From NCBI RefSeq assembly GCF_012911565.1, contig NZ_JAAMPU010000106.1, positions 1 to 64,000 of the forward strand: a DNA stretch of 64,000 nucleotides, in the 5' to 3' direction. The stretch is from Flavobacterium silvaticum (lineage in GTDB: Bacteria; Bacteroidota; Bacteroidia; Flavobacteriales; Flavobacteriaceae). Under the pieces are notes generated by a model. It did not search any database. It was not told the origin of the DNA and saw nothing but the letters and a program-made list of their open reading frames with translations. Positions 8,594 through 16,786 of this stretch are shown one piece after another. The position numbers and the translations under genes are program-made. The number at the start of each line of letters is the position of its first letter. Position 1 is the first letter of the stretch.

Positions 8594-8944
8594 ATGAAAT
8601 TCCTGTATGTGTTATTGCCTTTTTGTGTTTGTGCATCGGCCCAGACTTTTTCAATCGACGCATTGTCTTTGCCTTCGTCCATCCTGGCGAATTCTCCTAA
8701 ACCTCCGGCTATATTGACGATGACAGTTACCGATTTTCAGATAACATCCGTAAAAAATTACACTCCATTTGATTCGGGTTTTTTAAAAGACCGCAAACCC
8801 GCCGTCCGGGCTTTGCGGCAAAATCTCGAAATAGCAGATCCGATGATGAAACCTGTTTACATTCCCGGAGGCGGATGGCAGGGCACAGCGGCAGGCGGCG
8901 CGCTCGAAATGCTATCGCCGCGGACAGATTATTCGAACTATTGA
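8594..8944 (+). CDS. Secreted hypothetical protein (116 aa)
   Basis: I do not recognise a family. A 17-residue signal peptide (MKFLYVLLPFCVCASAQ) predicts export. The mature part is short, with a central strand-rich TMTVTDFQITSVKNYTPF stretch and a Gly-rich IPGGGWQGTAAGGALEML segment. It lies between the divergent cyclase gene and the convergent hemW gene. Confidence 0.55.
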   Translation: MKFLYVLLPFCVCASAQTFSIDALSLPSSILANSPKPPAILTMTVTDFQITSVKNYTPFDSGFLKDRKPAVRALRQNLEIADPMMKPVYIPGGGWQGTAAGGALEMLSPRTDYSNY

Positions 8945-8954
8945 TTTGATCGTA

Positions 8955-10076
8955 TCAAACCATGAATAAATCCGAGGCCAGACCATCGGTGAGGAATTTT
9001 CCCGCCGGAGTCGCCTTTAGGACTTCATCTTCCCAAACCAAAAATCCCTGATTGACGAATCGGTGCGATTGACGCAACAGATGTTCTGAAAACACGATCC
9101 CGAATTCCGTTTTGATTTTGTCAATTGAAACACCCCAGATGGTGCGCAATCCCGTCATCACGTATTCGTTGTACCTGTCTGCGGCCGACAACACTTCCCT
9201 TTCAAAAACCGGTTTCCCGGATGCAATTCCTTTGAGATAAAAACTGTTGTTGGCCACGTTCCAGCTCCTATGTTTTCCGTCATACGAATGGGCCGACGGG
9301 CCAACGCCAATGTATCGTTTCCCTAACCAATACGCCGAATTGTTTCGCGAAAAATATCCAGGCTTTCCGAAATTCGAAATCTCGTATTGGATAAAGCCGT
9401 TTGCTTCGAGCATTTCACGAAGGATGTGGAAATGATTTTCGGCCACTTCATCTCTGGGCGCGATTACTTTTCCGTTTTCGATGAGTTTCTTCAGTGCCGT
9501 TTTGGGTTCGACGGTAAGCGCATAAGCCGAAATATGAGGCACGCCCAAGTCGATTGCCGTTTGTACATTGTGACGCCATCGTTCGTTGCTCATTCCGGGA
9601 ATTCCGTAAATGAGATCGATGGTGATATTTGGGAAAAGCCGTACCGATCCTTCTATAGATTTCAAGGCCTCCGATGCATTGTGGGCGCGGTTCATCAGTT
9701 TCAAATCGGCATCGAAAAAAGACTGGACGCCAACGCTGAGCCGATTGATCTTAGTCTGCGAAAATTGATTGATTTTTTCAGATGTCAAATCGTCCGGATT
9801 CGCTTCGACCGTGATTTCCGGATCAGCCGAAACGGTATAATTCGCATACACCGCTTCGATCAGGAAATTGATTTCTGCTACGGATAAGACACTCGGTGTT
9901 CCGCCACCAAAATAGATTGTTTCGACAACATCCTGAGATTCGGTTTTCCGATGATATAATTCAGCTGCAATCGCCCTGATCATATCCTCCTTCTTCGACA
10001 GGTTGGTCGAAAAGTGAAAATCACAATACGTACACGCTTGTTTGCAGAATGGGATATGGATGTAGATGCCGGACAT
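8955..10076 (-). CDS. hemW: Radical SAM heme chaperone HemW
   Basis: 373-aa cytosolic radical SAM protein. The iron-sulfur motif CKQACTYC is at residues 11-18 and is preceded by GIYIHIPF, the usual HemW start. FGGGTPS, VEANPDD, RLSVGVQSF and DLIYGIPG follow in the normal order, ending in the HemW C-terminal domain with SAYALTVEPKT and YEISNFGKPG. HemW inserts heme into respiratory enzymes; older annotation as oxygen-independent coproporphyrinogen oxidase is usually wrong for this subgroup. It is downstream of ruvC on the same strand, 193 bases away. Confidence 0.92.
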   Translation of the reverse strand: MSGIYIHIPFCKQACTYCDFHFSTNLSKKEDMIRAIAAELYHRKTESQDVVETIYFGGGTPSVLSVAEINFLIEAVYANYTVSADPEITVEANPDDLTSEKINQFSQTKINRLSVGVQSFFDADLKLMNRAHNASEALKSIEGSVRLFPNITIDLIYGIPGMSNERWRHNVQTAIDLGVPHISAYALTVEPKTALKKLIENGKVIAPRDEVAENHFHILREMLEANGFIQYEISNFGKPGYFSRNNSAYWLGKRYIGVGPSAHSYDGKHRSWNVANNSFYLKGIASGKPVFEREVLSAADRYNEYVMTGLRTIWGVSIDKIKTEFGIVFSEHLLRQSHRFVNQGFLVWEDEVLKATPAGKFLTDGLASDLFMV

Positions 10077-10269
10077 GTTAATTTGAAAATTGGCTAATTT
10101 GGAAATATGAAATTTGCATCACGTGTTCCATTGTACTATCGGTTAGGTCCGGCAAAATTAAACTGGGATAATTGAACTTTAAAAATTCAGTTGTACAACC
10201 TGTTATCGACAAATAATTTCAACTTTGGGCATTTGCAAATTTTCAAATTATCCAATTTCCAAATTTGAA

Positions 10270-10821
10270 TCAACCTATCCTCGATTCATTCGCCTTCACA
10301 AACGCATCCCAGCCCGAATAACTTTTAGCGCCGATTGTTTTTCCCGAATTGAAATGATGGCAAACCGCCGCTGCCAATCCATCGGTCGAATCGAGGTTCT
10401 TTGGAAGCTCTTTCAATTGGAGCAATTGTTGCAGCATCTTCGCGACCTGTTCCTTACTCGCATTCCCGTTTCCGGTGATGGCCATTTTTATTTTCTTGGG
10501 CTCGTATTCGGTGATTGGGATTTGGCGTGAAAGACCTGCGGCCATAGCGACGCCCTGTGCACGTCCGAGCTTGAGCATCGATTGGACGTTCTTTCCGAAA
10601 AACGGTGCTTCGATGGCGATTTCGTCCGGATGATGCGTCTCAATCAACTCGATGGTACGGTCAAAAATAACGCGAAGCTTGGTGTAATGATCGTCGTATT
10701 TGGACAGGATGAGTTCGTTGAGCTGGATGAATTCCATGTTCTTGCCCACCACGCGGATGAGCCCGAAACCCATGATCGTCGTTCCCGGATCGATGCCTAA
10801 AATGATACGTTCGTTTGCCAA
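10270..10821 (-). CDS. ruvC: Holliday junction endonuclease RuvC
   Basis: The protein cuts four-way DNA junctions during recombination, working with RuvAB. Active-site acids are visible: Asp in ILGIDPGTTIMGFG, Glu in IAIEAPFFGK, and the late acids in NLDSTDGLAAAVCHH. NVQSMLKLGRAQGVAM is the family helix. A TTG at 10821 gives the usual short start before ANERIILGIDPG (183 aa). An ATG at 10845 would add eight residues (RQNNDKKL) and would overlap the divergent gene's ATG in the sequence CATG. I prefer the TTG; confidence in the gene is high and in the start moderate. Confidence 0.92.
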   Translation of the reverse strand: MANERIILGIDPGTTIMGFGLIRVVGKNMEFIQLNELILSKYDDHYTKLRVIFDRTIELIETHHPDEIAIEAPFFGKNVQSMLKLGRAQGVAMAAGLSRQIPITEYEPKKIKMAITGNGNASKEQVAKMLQQLLQLKELPKNLDSTDGLAAAVCHHFNSGKTIGAKSYSGWDAFVKANESRIG

Positions 10822-10843
10822 TTTTTTGTCGTTATTTTGCCGC

Positions 10844-11776
10844 ATGCCAGCCGGGAACAAAGCTAAACAATATTGGGTTGCCATTGCGAAAATTGCGGTG
10901 CTTGCGGGTGCGTTTTATGTCATCTGGCAAAAACTCTCGGCAACGACTGCTGCCGAATGGTCGCAATTCCTCCAAAGCTCCAAAGGATGGCCATGGTATT
11001 CGGTCGCAACATTGCTGTTCCTGACCATTGCCAACCGTGTCATTGAAATCTTCAAATGGCAGAATCTCGCGGCCGTGGTACATCCAATTTCGTGGAATGA
11101 ATCGGCAAAACAAGTGCTGAGCGCCTTGACCGCCGGCATCTTCACCCCGAACGGGATCGGTGAATACGGTGCGAAAGCGTTGTACTTTGGGAAACAGCAG
11201 GCCAAAAAAATAGTGTTTCTGAACCTTGTCTGTAATGGTGTGCAGATGTTCTGGAGCATCGTCTTTGGATTGTTCGGGTTGCTGTATTTCAATTCAGAAA
11301 CCGGATTGCTGTCTTCCAAAACCATCCTGATTGTATTTGCGATTGTCGTGTCGGTCATTTTCCTGCTGACTTTACTGAGGAAATTCTCCATCCGCGGATT
11401 TTCGATCCAGACGCTTCTGATTCAGTTGGATAACATTCCCAAGAAAACCCACCGCCTCAATTTGTTATTGGGATTGTTGCGCTACCTGTCGTTTTCATTG
11501 CAGTATGTGTTGCTGTTCCGATTGTTCGGGGTCGACATTCCGTTTGCATTGTTATATTCCGGAGTCGCCGCGGTCTATCTGCTTGCTTCGTCATTGCCGT
11601 CGTTCCAATTCCTCGATTTTGCCGTAAAAGGTAGCGTCGCGATCTTTTTCTTCGGATTTCTGGGCGTGAACGAGTGGATTATCGTCGGCATCAGTACGCT
11701 TATGTGGCTTTTTAACGTAGTTTTACCGGTATCCATCGGAAGTTATTTCATCATCAGATTCAGGACTCAATGGTAG
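10844..11776 (+). CDS. Lysylphosphatidylglycerol synthase TM-like (UPF0104) membrane protein
   Basis: 310-aa polytopic membrane protein of the UPF0104/AglD flippase-like family with about eight hydrophobic helices. Recognisable parts are the early helix KIAVLAGAFYVIWQKL and the conserved GIGEYGAKALYFGK loop, plus YLLASSLPSFQFLDFAVKGS near the end. Members are found with glycosyltransferases and are thought to act on lipid-linked substrates. It overlaps the downstream GT2 gene by seven bases, so the two are translationally coupled and probably act on the same glycolipid. The start codon lies in CATG shared with the possible ruvC ATG. Confidence 0.8.
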   Translation: MPAGNKAKQYWVAIAKIAVLAGAFYVIWQKLSATTAAEWSQFLQSSKGWPWYSVATLLFLTIANRVIEIFKWQNLAAVVHPISWNESAKQVLSALTAGIFTPNGIGEYGAKALYFGKQQAKKIVFLNLVCNGVQMFWSIVFGLFGLLYFNSETGLLSSKTILIVFAIVVSVIFLLTLLRKFSIRGFSIQTLLIQLDNIPKKTHRLNLLLGLLRYLSFSLQYVLLFRLFGVDIPFALLYSGVAAVYLLASSLPSFQFLDFAVKGSVAIFFFGFLGVNEWIIVGISTLMWLFNVVLPVSIGSYFIIRFRTQW

Positions 11777-12900
11777 CTATCGCGATACTTTGTGCCGTTT
11801 ATGTAATTATATATTGCAGCTATATCACGCGCCTGATTTCCGGTTTGGGCAAGGTTGGTGAATTTGTTCCGACAACATCAAATGCGAGGACAGGTTTCAG
11901 CATCGTAATCCCGTTCCGGAACGAACAGGAAAACCTGGGGCATCTGCTCGAATCGATTTCCAGCCTGGATTATCCGAAAGACTTATTTGAATTGATATTC
12001 ATTGACGATGCCTCGACAGATGATTCCGTGACCCTCATCAACAGATGGCGCATGCAAAACGGTTTGGTTCGGACTACGCTCATCGAAAACATCCAGATGA
12101 CACCGTCGCCAAAAAAGAACGCCATCATGCGATCGATACCTATCGCGGCTTTCGATTGGGTCATCACGACCGATGCCGATTGTAAATTGCCTGCAACATG
12201 GCTGACTACTTTCGATGCATTTATCTGCCAAAATACTTTTGAAATGATTGCCGCGCCCGTCCGGTTCACCAAAGGTTTCGGGCTTTTGAAAAACTTCCAG
12301 CGGTTGGATTTCCTGAGCCTGCAATCGGTGACTGTCGGAAGCTTCGGCATCAGGAAACCGTTTATGTGCAACGGGGCGAATTTCGCTTATAAAAAATCAT
12401 TCTTCGAATTGCTCGGCGGCTTTGCCGGAAACGAAAAAATCGCGAGCGGTGACGATGTGTTCCTGTTGCAAAAGGCGGCTAAGGAATATCCGGAAAAACT
12501 CGGTTATCTAAAGTCGGAAGCAGTGATTGTCGAAACGCTGCCCGAAAAAAACCTCGGGAATTTGTTCAACCAGCGCGTACGTTGGGCGGCCAAAGCCTCG
12601 TCTTACAAGAATGATTACGCCGAAGACCTGGCGCTTGTCGTTTTCCTGTCGAACCTCGCCATGGTCGCTCTTTTTGTCATGACAGCTTTCGGCCTCGACT
12701 GGCGAATTACGGTTGCCGTTTTTGTTTTGAAACTGATTCCGGACTGGGTCTTTTTGCACAAAGGCAACCGGTTTTTGAAAAGCCATTCGGTGGTGTTTCC
12801 TGTTTTCGGGGCGGTTTTTTATCCTTTGTTTACAGTGGCTGTGGCGTTGTATGCGATTTTTGGAAAGTATTCGTGGAAGGGGAGGAAATTTCGGGTTTGA
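11770..12900 (+). CDS. Family 2 glycosyltransferase, membrane-bound
   Basis: 376-aa processive-type GT2. An N-terminal membrane helix (AILCAVYVIIYCSYITRLI) precedes the GT-A domain with SIVIPFRNEQENL, FIDDASTDDS, the TTDADCKLP metal-binding Asp motif (DxD-like), ASGDDVFLL, and the QRVRWAAKASS (Q/RxxRW) acceptor motif. Two or three C-terminal membrane helices follow. It likely transfers a sugar to a lipid or growing glycan at the cytoplasmic membrane. It overlaps the UPF0104 gene by seven bases. Confidence 0.88.
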   Translation: MVAIAILCAVYVIIYCSYITRLISGLGKVGEFVPTTSNARTGFSIVIPFRNEQENLGHLLESISSLDYPKDLFELIFIDDASTDDSVTLINRWRMQNGLVRTTLIENIQMTPSPKKNAIMRSIPIAAFDWVITTDADCKLPATWLTTFDAFICQNTFEMIAAPVRFTKGFGLLKNFQRLDFLSLQSVTVGSFGIRKPFMCNGANFAYKKSFFELLGGFAGNEKIASGDDVFLLQKAAKEYPEKLGYLKSEAVIVETLPEKNLGNLFNQRVRWAAKASSYKNDYAEDLALVVFLSNLAMVALFVMTAFGLDWRITVAVFVLKLIPDWVFLHKGNRFLKSHSVVFPVFGAVFYPLFTVAVALYAIFGKYSWKGRKFRV

Positions 12901-12904
12901 TTGG

Positions 12905-13620
12905 AGTGGGGAAAGTCTGAAAAGACCGGAAAGTCGGGAAAGTCAGTAAAGACGGTAAAGTCCGAAAAGACCGAAAAGATGGAACCCCAGCCGCAGCGAA
13001 GTTAAAGTCGGAAATTCAGCAATGACAAAATCATGGTGAACTAACATTACTACTATCCGATACTTCGGAAAAACTGACGCCCTTATTGGAAAATTTAAAA
13101 GTCCGGAAAGTCCGGAAAGTTCGGAAAGTCCGAAAAGATGGAACCCCAGCCGCAGCGAAGTTAAAGTCGGAAATTCAGCAATGACAAAATCATGGTGAAC
13201 TAACATTACTACTATCCAATGCTTCGGAAAAACAGAGAGCACATTGGAAAATTTAAAAGTCCGGAAAGACGAAACCCGAGCCGTAGCTCATTTAGAGTCG
13301 GAAATTTAGCAATGACAAATCACGCTGGATTAGCGTTTTATATTGTCCGATGCTTCGGAAAAACAAAGAATCGTATGGAAAATTTAACAAAAAGTACAGA
13401 AAAACTACAGCTAAAAAATTCAGGGATTTTGTAGGGAACACTATTGGCCCCTCCCCGATGCCAAGATACCCTTTTGCAAAATTACTTCGGTACAGAAAAA
13501 CTACCTAAAAAGTTAAAAAATAAGAGTAATTTCAAACTTAACCAGTTGACCACTTCCCGGTCTTTCCCGTCTTTGCTGACTTTTCGGACTTTTCGGACTT
13601 TCCGGTCTTTCCCGACTACC
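12905..13620. repeat. Intergenic repeat block, no credible gene
   Basis: Three tandem units begin at about 12979, 13138 and 13268. The first two are nearly identical over about 130 bases (shared words CCCAGCCGCAGCGAAG and AATGACAAAATCATGG); the third is diverged. Between and around them are short GGAAAGTCC/GAAAAGTCC runs. At the right end, 13551-13620, the same runs appear in reverse complement, so about 70 bases at each side form an imperfect inverted repeat. Open frames here translate the repeats and show no protein-like signal. It looks like a mobile or slipped intergenic repeat. Confidence 0.7.
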
Positions 13621-14110
13621 TCCGCCTCCTCTTCTCCACATTCAAAATCACCGGCAACTCAAACTGCGTTTTCACAGGCAACCCTCTTTTCAAAGCCGGA
13701 TTTACTTTAGGAAAATCCGCGAGTCGCGCCTGGATGATACTGTCGATGCTTTTGGCCGAATAACTGATCGAATCGGTGAGTCGCGGCTGGAATTCCACTA
13801 CGGAATTGGCGTTGACGATCACTTTCACGGCAATCGTATCGAATTCCGGATACAGCACCGCGAGTGTGTCGGACTCCAATCGTTGTTGGATGTTCTGCGT
13901 CAGGAATTCAAAAAAGCAAACCTTTCGCGCTTCCTTGTCTGCAGCCGAATCACAGGCGGAAACAGACGGCCATTCATCGACTTCTTCCCAATTGATCGAC
14001 TTGAGTTCCTTTTCGAGCAGTTCATCTTTGGACGGCACCTGACGGTCGATAAGTTGGCACGAAGCCAGCAGGAAAAGCAGTAAAAGATATATTATGTTGC
14101 GGTTTCCCAT
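13616..14110 (-). CDS. Lipoprotein of unknown function
   Basis: 164-aa lipoprotein: signal MGNRNIIYLLLLFLLASC with lipobox Cys at 18. The mature part has a Cys pair in SVSACDSAADKEARKVC and a C-terminal segment PKVNPALKRGLPVKTQFELP resembling the strand region of TonB-type C-terminal domains; that resemblance is weak. A TATTTTTG -7 box at 14146-14153 supports this start over the longer frame to 14176. It is divergent from the DUF456 gene, and its promoter sits in the shared 56-base gap. Confidence 0.65.
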   Translation of the reverse strand: MGNRNIIYLLLLFLLASCQLIDRQVPSKDELLEKELKSINWEEVDEWPSVSACDSAADKEARKVCFFEFLTQNIQQRLESDTLAVLYPEFDTIAVKVIVNANSVVEFQPRLTDSISYSAKSIDSIIQARLADFPKVNPALKRGLPVKTQFELPVILNVEKRRRR

Positions 14111-14145
14111 TGTGGCCGATTGGAATTGGATTAACTTCAGGATTC

Positions 14146-14153
14146 CAAAAATA
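14146..14153 (-). promoter_or_regulatory. -7 promoter box TATTTTTG of the lipoprotein gene
   Basis: A consensus TAnnTTTG on the minus strand, 36 bases before the ATG at 14110. Confidence 0.5.
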
Positions 14154-14166
14154 GTAAATTTAAAGT

Positions 14167-14685
14167 ATGGACACACTGCTGCTGGCTTTTGGATTTTGCC
14201 TCATGATACTCGGCCTGGTCGGAAGCGTGGTTCCGGCATTGCCCGGCCCGCCGCTAAGCTGGCTCGGGATAGTATTGCTGTACCTCACTTCAATCCCCGA
14301 AAACTATTGGGTTCTGTCGATAACCTTTGTGCTGACGGCCGTCATTACCGTACTCGATTATGTGATCCCGGCCAAAGGGACAAAATATTTCGGCGGCAGT
14401 TCGTACGGCGTTTGGGGCACGAACATCGGGCTTGTAGTGGGAATCTTTGCGCCGGTTCCGTTCGGGTTTGTGATTGGGCCGTTCGTCGGGGCTTTGGTTG
14501 GCGAATTGATCTGGAATTCAAAAAATAAACATTCGCATACCGAAGGAAACAAACGGGCGCTCAAAGCGGCGACGGGATCTTTTTTGGGCTTTTTGGTGTC
14601 TTCGTTTTTTTCTTTTGTTTTTTGCGTGGGGCTGTTGGGAGTTTGGATTGGTATCGTATGGAATAACCGCGATATTCTTTTTTGA
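14167..14685 (+). CDS. DUF456 membrane protein
   Basis: 172-aa Gly-rich polytopic membrane protein of the DUF456 family. It starts with LLAFGFCLMILGLVGSVVPA and the family's LPGPPLSWLGI motif. A GGSSYGVWGTNIGLVVGIF stretch and a Gly-rich GPFVGALVGEL helix follow, and a last helix ends near residue 165. Its function is not known. The next 230 bases hold no gene. Confidence 0.85.
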   Translation: MDTLLLAFGFCLMILGLVGSVVPALPGPPLSWLGIVLLYLTSIPENYWVLSITFVLTAVITVLDYVIPAKGTKYFGGSSYGVWGTNIGLVVGIFAPVPFGFVIGPFVGALVGELIWNSKNKHSHTEGNKRALKAATGSFLGFLVSSFFSFVFCVGLLGVWIGIVWNNRDILF

Positions 14686-14859
14686 TTTTTTCGTCGCTTC
14701 AATAGATTCCACGGCTTATCGAATTTCCGACAATTTATACCTCAAAAATTGTTTTGTCGCCAGGTTGCGACAAACGTGTTGCGACAACTTTTTTTGTCGC
14801 GGAGGTTTTGTCTTGGATTGAATCGGCTTGCTGCTAATTTCCGCTTTATCAAAAACGAT

Positions 14860-14867
14860 TACCTTTG
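14860..14867 (+). promoter_or_regulatory. -7 promoter box TACCTTTG of the 14922 gene
   Basis: A perfect TAnnTTTG. The expected transcript start lies just before a 10-bp perfect hairpin (ATTGTAATTG / CAATTACAAT, 14876-14901), which would be the first structure in the mRNA leader. Confidence 0.6.
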
Positions 14868-14921
14868 ACCCCTGAATTGTAATTGTTCCTTCAATTACAA
14901 TCCTGAAATTAATGATAAGAG

Positions 14922-15521
14922 ATGATGCCGAAGAAAATGCTTTCAAAAACCCTGTTCTTAGTCAGTTACCTATTCCTTTGCGCGACTGCGTTTGCCCAGG
15001 ATGAAATTCAATGGGATGGAAAATACCAATTGCAGTTATCCGATTTTAAATCGGCGTCGACACAAATCGGCGGCACCACGGTCTACAGCCTGCAGACTTT
15101 TCTTGGAGTCGATTTTTCATTTTCGATGAGCAGGGTGCAATTCATGATGACCAAAAATTTCAACGCGAAGGTCAACAATAATTTTAGGCGAAATGTAGCC
15201 TCGCTGGTCGCACCCGATACAGCTTCTGCCGAAAACCTCGTGGCTTTTGCCCAATACCAATTCGACACGGCCGAATTGTATGCACGTAAATTCCGAAAAA
15301 AAATATTCGAGGAAAAGGGAACGTTTTCCGATGTTTCATTCTTTAAGCCGTTCTACGATGACATCCAGAAAGAATTTTCGGAGCGGGTTGCCGATGCTGT
15401 GAAGAAAACGGATTTGGGAAGGAAAAAAGAGGAGCTTGGGGTGTTACATGCAGCAGTTCTGAAGGAGGTTGGGGAACTGGAGGATTTTTGTAGGCAGTGT
15501 GAGACTAAAAAGAAATATTGA
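14922..15521 (+). CDS. Secreted hypothetical protein (199 aa)
   Basis: I do not recognise a family. A signal peptide (KTLFLVSYLFLCATAFAQ) predicts export. The mature protein begins DEIQWDGKYQLQLSDFKS, resembling the start of short Bacteroidota DUF922-like or secreted stress proteins, then becomes helical and charged, ending in a Cys pair (FCRQC). ATGs at 14922, 14925 and 14937 are all possible; any keeps the signal. It is transcribed from a clear -7 box with a leader hairpin. Confidence 0.6.
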   Translation: MMPKKMLSKTLFLVSYLFLCATAFAQDEIQWDGKYQLQLSDFKSASTQIGGTTVYSLQTFLGVDFSFSMSRVQFMMTKNFNAKVNNNFRRNVASLVAPDTASAENLVAFAQYQFDTAELYARKFRKKIFEEKGTFSDVSFFKPFYDDIQKEFSERVADAVKKTDLGRKKEELGVLHAAVLKEVGELEDFCRQCETKKKY

Positions 15522-15611
15522 TGGCTTGTTCACTTCTTTGTCAATTGTCTCAATCGGATGTAATTATTGCCTGCCGTGAAATTTCAACATTTTAAATTAT
15601 CAATCATAAAC

Positions 15612-15654
15612 ATAGCCTCTAAAAAAGACAGATTTTGTCTTTTTTAGAGGCTAT
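15612..15654. terminator. Long perfect hairpin terminator, bidirectional
   Basis: Two 19-base arms (ATAGCCTCTAAAAAAGACA and its exact complement) surround a five-base loop. T-runs occur within the arms on both strands. It separates the plus-strand gene ending at 15521 from the minus-strand peptide gene ending at 15705. Confidence 0.75.
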
Positions 15655-15704
15655 CGAATTTGATTTTTTTTAAATCTGTTTGCGGTAATCAGAAGAATAT
15701 TGGA

Positions 15705-15923
15705 TTAGCAGGAACATGCTTTATAAGACGAGCTATGCCCATTTCTGTCGCAACTGATGGATGCACAGTATTGAGCGTACGGCCGAGATCCACCTACACA
15801 CGCAGGCTTTTTAGCACAATCTGAATCAGATGAACAATTTTCATCACCGCAAGGAGCATCCGCGTTTTGAAAAACCGTACCTCCCATAATACTTTTTAAT
15901 TCTTTCCTGTTTAAAATTTGCAT
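15705..15923 (-). CDS. Cysteine-rich double-glycine leader peptide (72 aa)
   Basis: Residues 1-15, MQILNRKELKSIMGG, form a classic double-glycine leader: the ELKSI.GG pattern seen in Bacteroidota bacteriocin-like precursors cut by C39-type peptidases during export. The remaining 57-residue core holds eight Cys (spacings CGDENC, CSSDSDC, CAKKPAC, then CASISC and CSC at the end), enough for four disulfides, and many Ser, Asp and Gly. It lies just downstream, on the same strand, of a split gene for a C39-like/VKOR/thioredoxin fusion, which fits a disulfide-bonded secreted peptide. No dedicated export ABC transporter is seen in the window. Activity is inferred, not shown. Confidence 0.75.
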   Translation of the reverse strand: MQILNRKELKSIMGGTVFQNADAPCGDENCSSDSDCAKKPACVGGSRPYAQYCASISCDRNGHSSSYKACSC

Positions 15924-16047
15924 ATTACGTTAATTAAAATTGGTTTATGTTTCTTCTAAAGCCTAAAAAATCATGCAATGCTGCAATGTAATATTTATTA
16001 TTTGAATTTTAGGTTTGTAGCAAATCATAATTCGAAATAAATTTCTA

Positions 16048-16724
16048 TCAGGAAAAGGATTCATCATCAATAAATTCCATCACAAAATATTCCAAATGAT
16101 TTCGTGAAAATTCTTTAGGATATCTATAACCATTTAAAAAGAAAGTGGGAGTGTGAAATGTATTGGCAAGTAAAGTCCATTGGTACGATTGGAGCAATAC
16201 GGATTCACAGTTCTCAGACAACTTGCCTTCGTACTTTTCCATCCACTTTTTCACATCCTTTAATTCATACCAATGATTCATTGCCTCTAAAAATTTTTGA
16301 GGGCCGGCATTCAAGTATATTGATACGAGTTGCAAACATAAATCTCTTTCCTCTGTGTCCGAATTTGATATATCATTACTGAATTGAATTACAAGCCTTA
16401 AATCTAAATCAGGAATCATGAGTAAATTAGACATTTGTTTCTGAGCTTTTTCACAATGTCCGCAAAATGGGTTTGTAACGAAGATGATCTCTTTTTTACT
16501 CGAAGGATTTCCCAAAACCAATCCGTGATGAACTTCAACCTGTTCTGCTGCGACCAAGTTATTTTTAAAAACAGTATAATTTCGCATAAAACGATTTGCA
16601 GTAATACTAAAATCTTTATGGACTGATAACTGGGTCAATTTTTCTTTAATAATTGTCCATAAATAGAAGCTTACGGTAAAAAGGCCTAAAAATAAAAGAA
16701 GAGAGAACGCCTTTAATTCATTAA
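16048..16724 (-). pseudogene. 3' half of C39-like/VKOR/thioredoxin fusion gene, split by transposon
   Basis: This fragment encodes the last VKOR membrane helix (AFSLLLFLGLFTVSFYLW) followed by a thioredoxin-like domain with redox motif CGHC in VTNPFCGHCEKAQKQMSNL. A cis-Pro region HTPTFFLNGYRYP sits near the end. Reading upstream on the minus strand, the frame stays open into the 8-bp target duplication at 16717-16724 and then meets a stop inside the transposon. The only internal start is a TTG at 16638, which would give a soluble thioredoxin lacking the membrane part. It joins in frame to the fragment at 22164-23054 if the element is removed. Confidence 0.88.
16717..16724. repeat. Target site duplication, left copy (TTCATTAA)
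   Basis: Identical to 22173-22180 at the other end of the element. Eight bases is the usual duplication length for the IS1595 family. Confidence 0.9.
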
Positions 16725-16748
16725 GGCAAAACTATACAACTTTACAGT
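16725..16748 (+). repeat. Left terminal inverted repeat of the IS1595-type element
   Basis: Begins GGCAAA and ends CTTTACAGT. Nineteen of 24 bases match the reverse complement of the right end. Confidence 0.9.
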
Positions 16749-16756
16749 AATTAACA

Positions 16757-16764
16757 TATCTTTG
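16757..16764 (+). promoter_or_regulatory. -7 promoter box TATCTTTG of the transposase gene
   Basis: A consensus TAnnTTTG just inside the left inverted repeat, 22 bases before the transposase ATG. Confidence 0.6.
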
Positions 16765-16786
16765 CCATGCAAAACAAATTAAGACA

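Noticed and set aside
12943..13242. Minus-strand open frame of 99 codons across the repeat block
   Set aside because: It translates the tandem nucleotide repeat and low-complexity flanks; there is no start context or protein-like feature.
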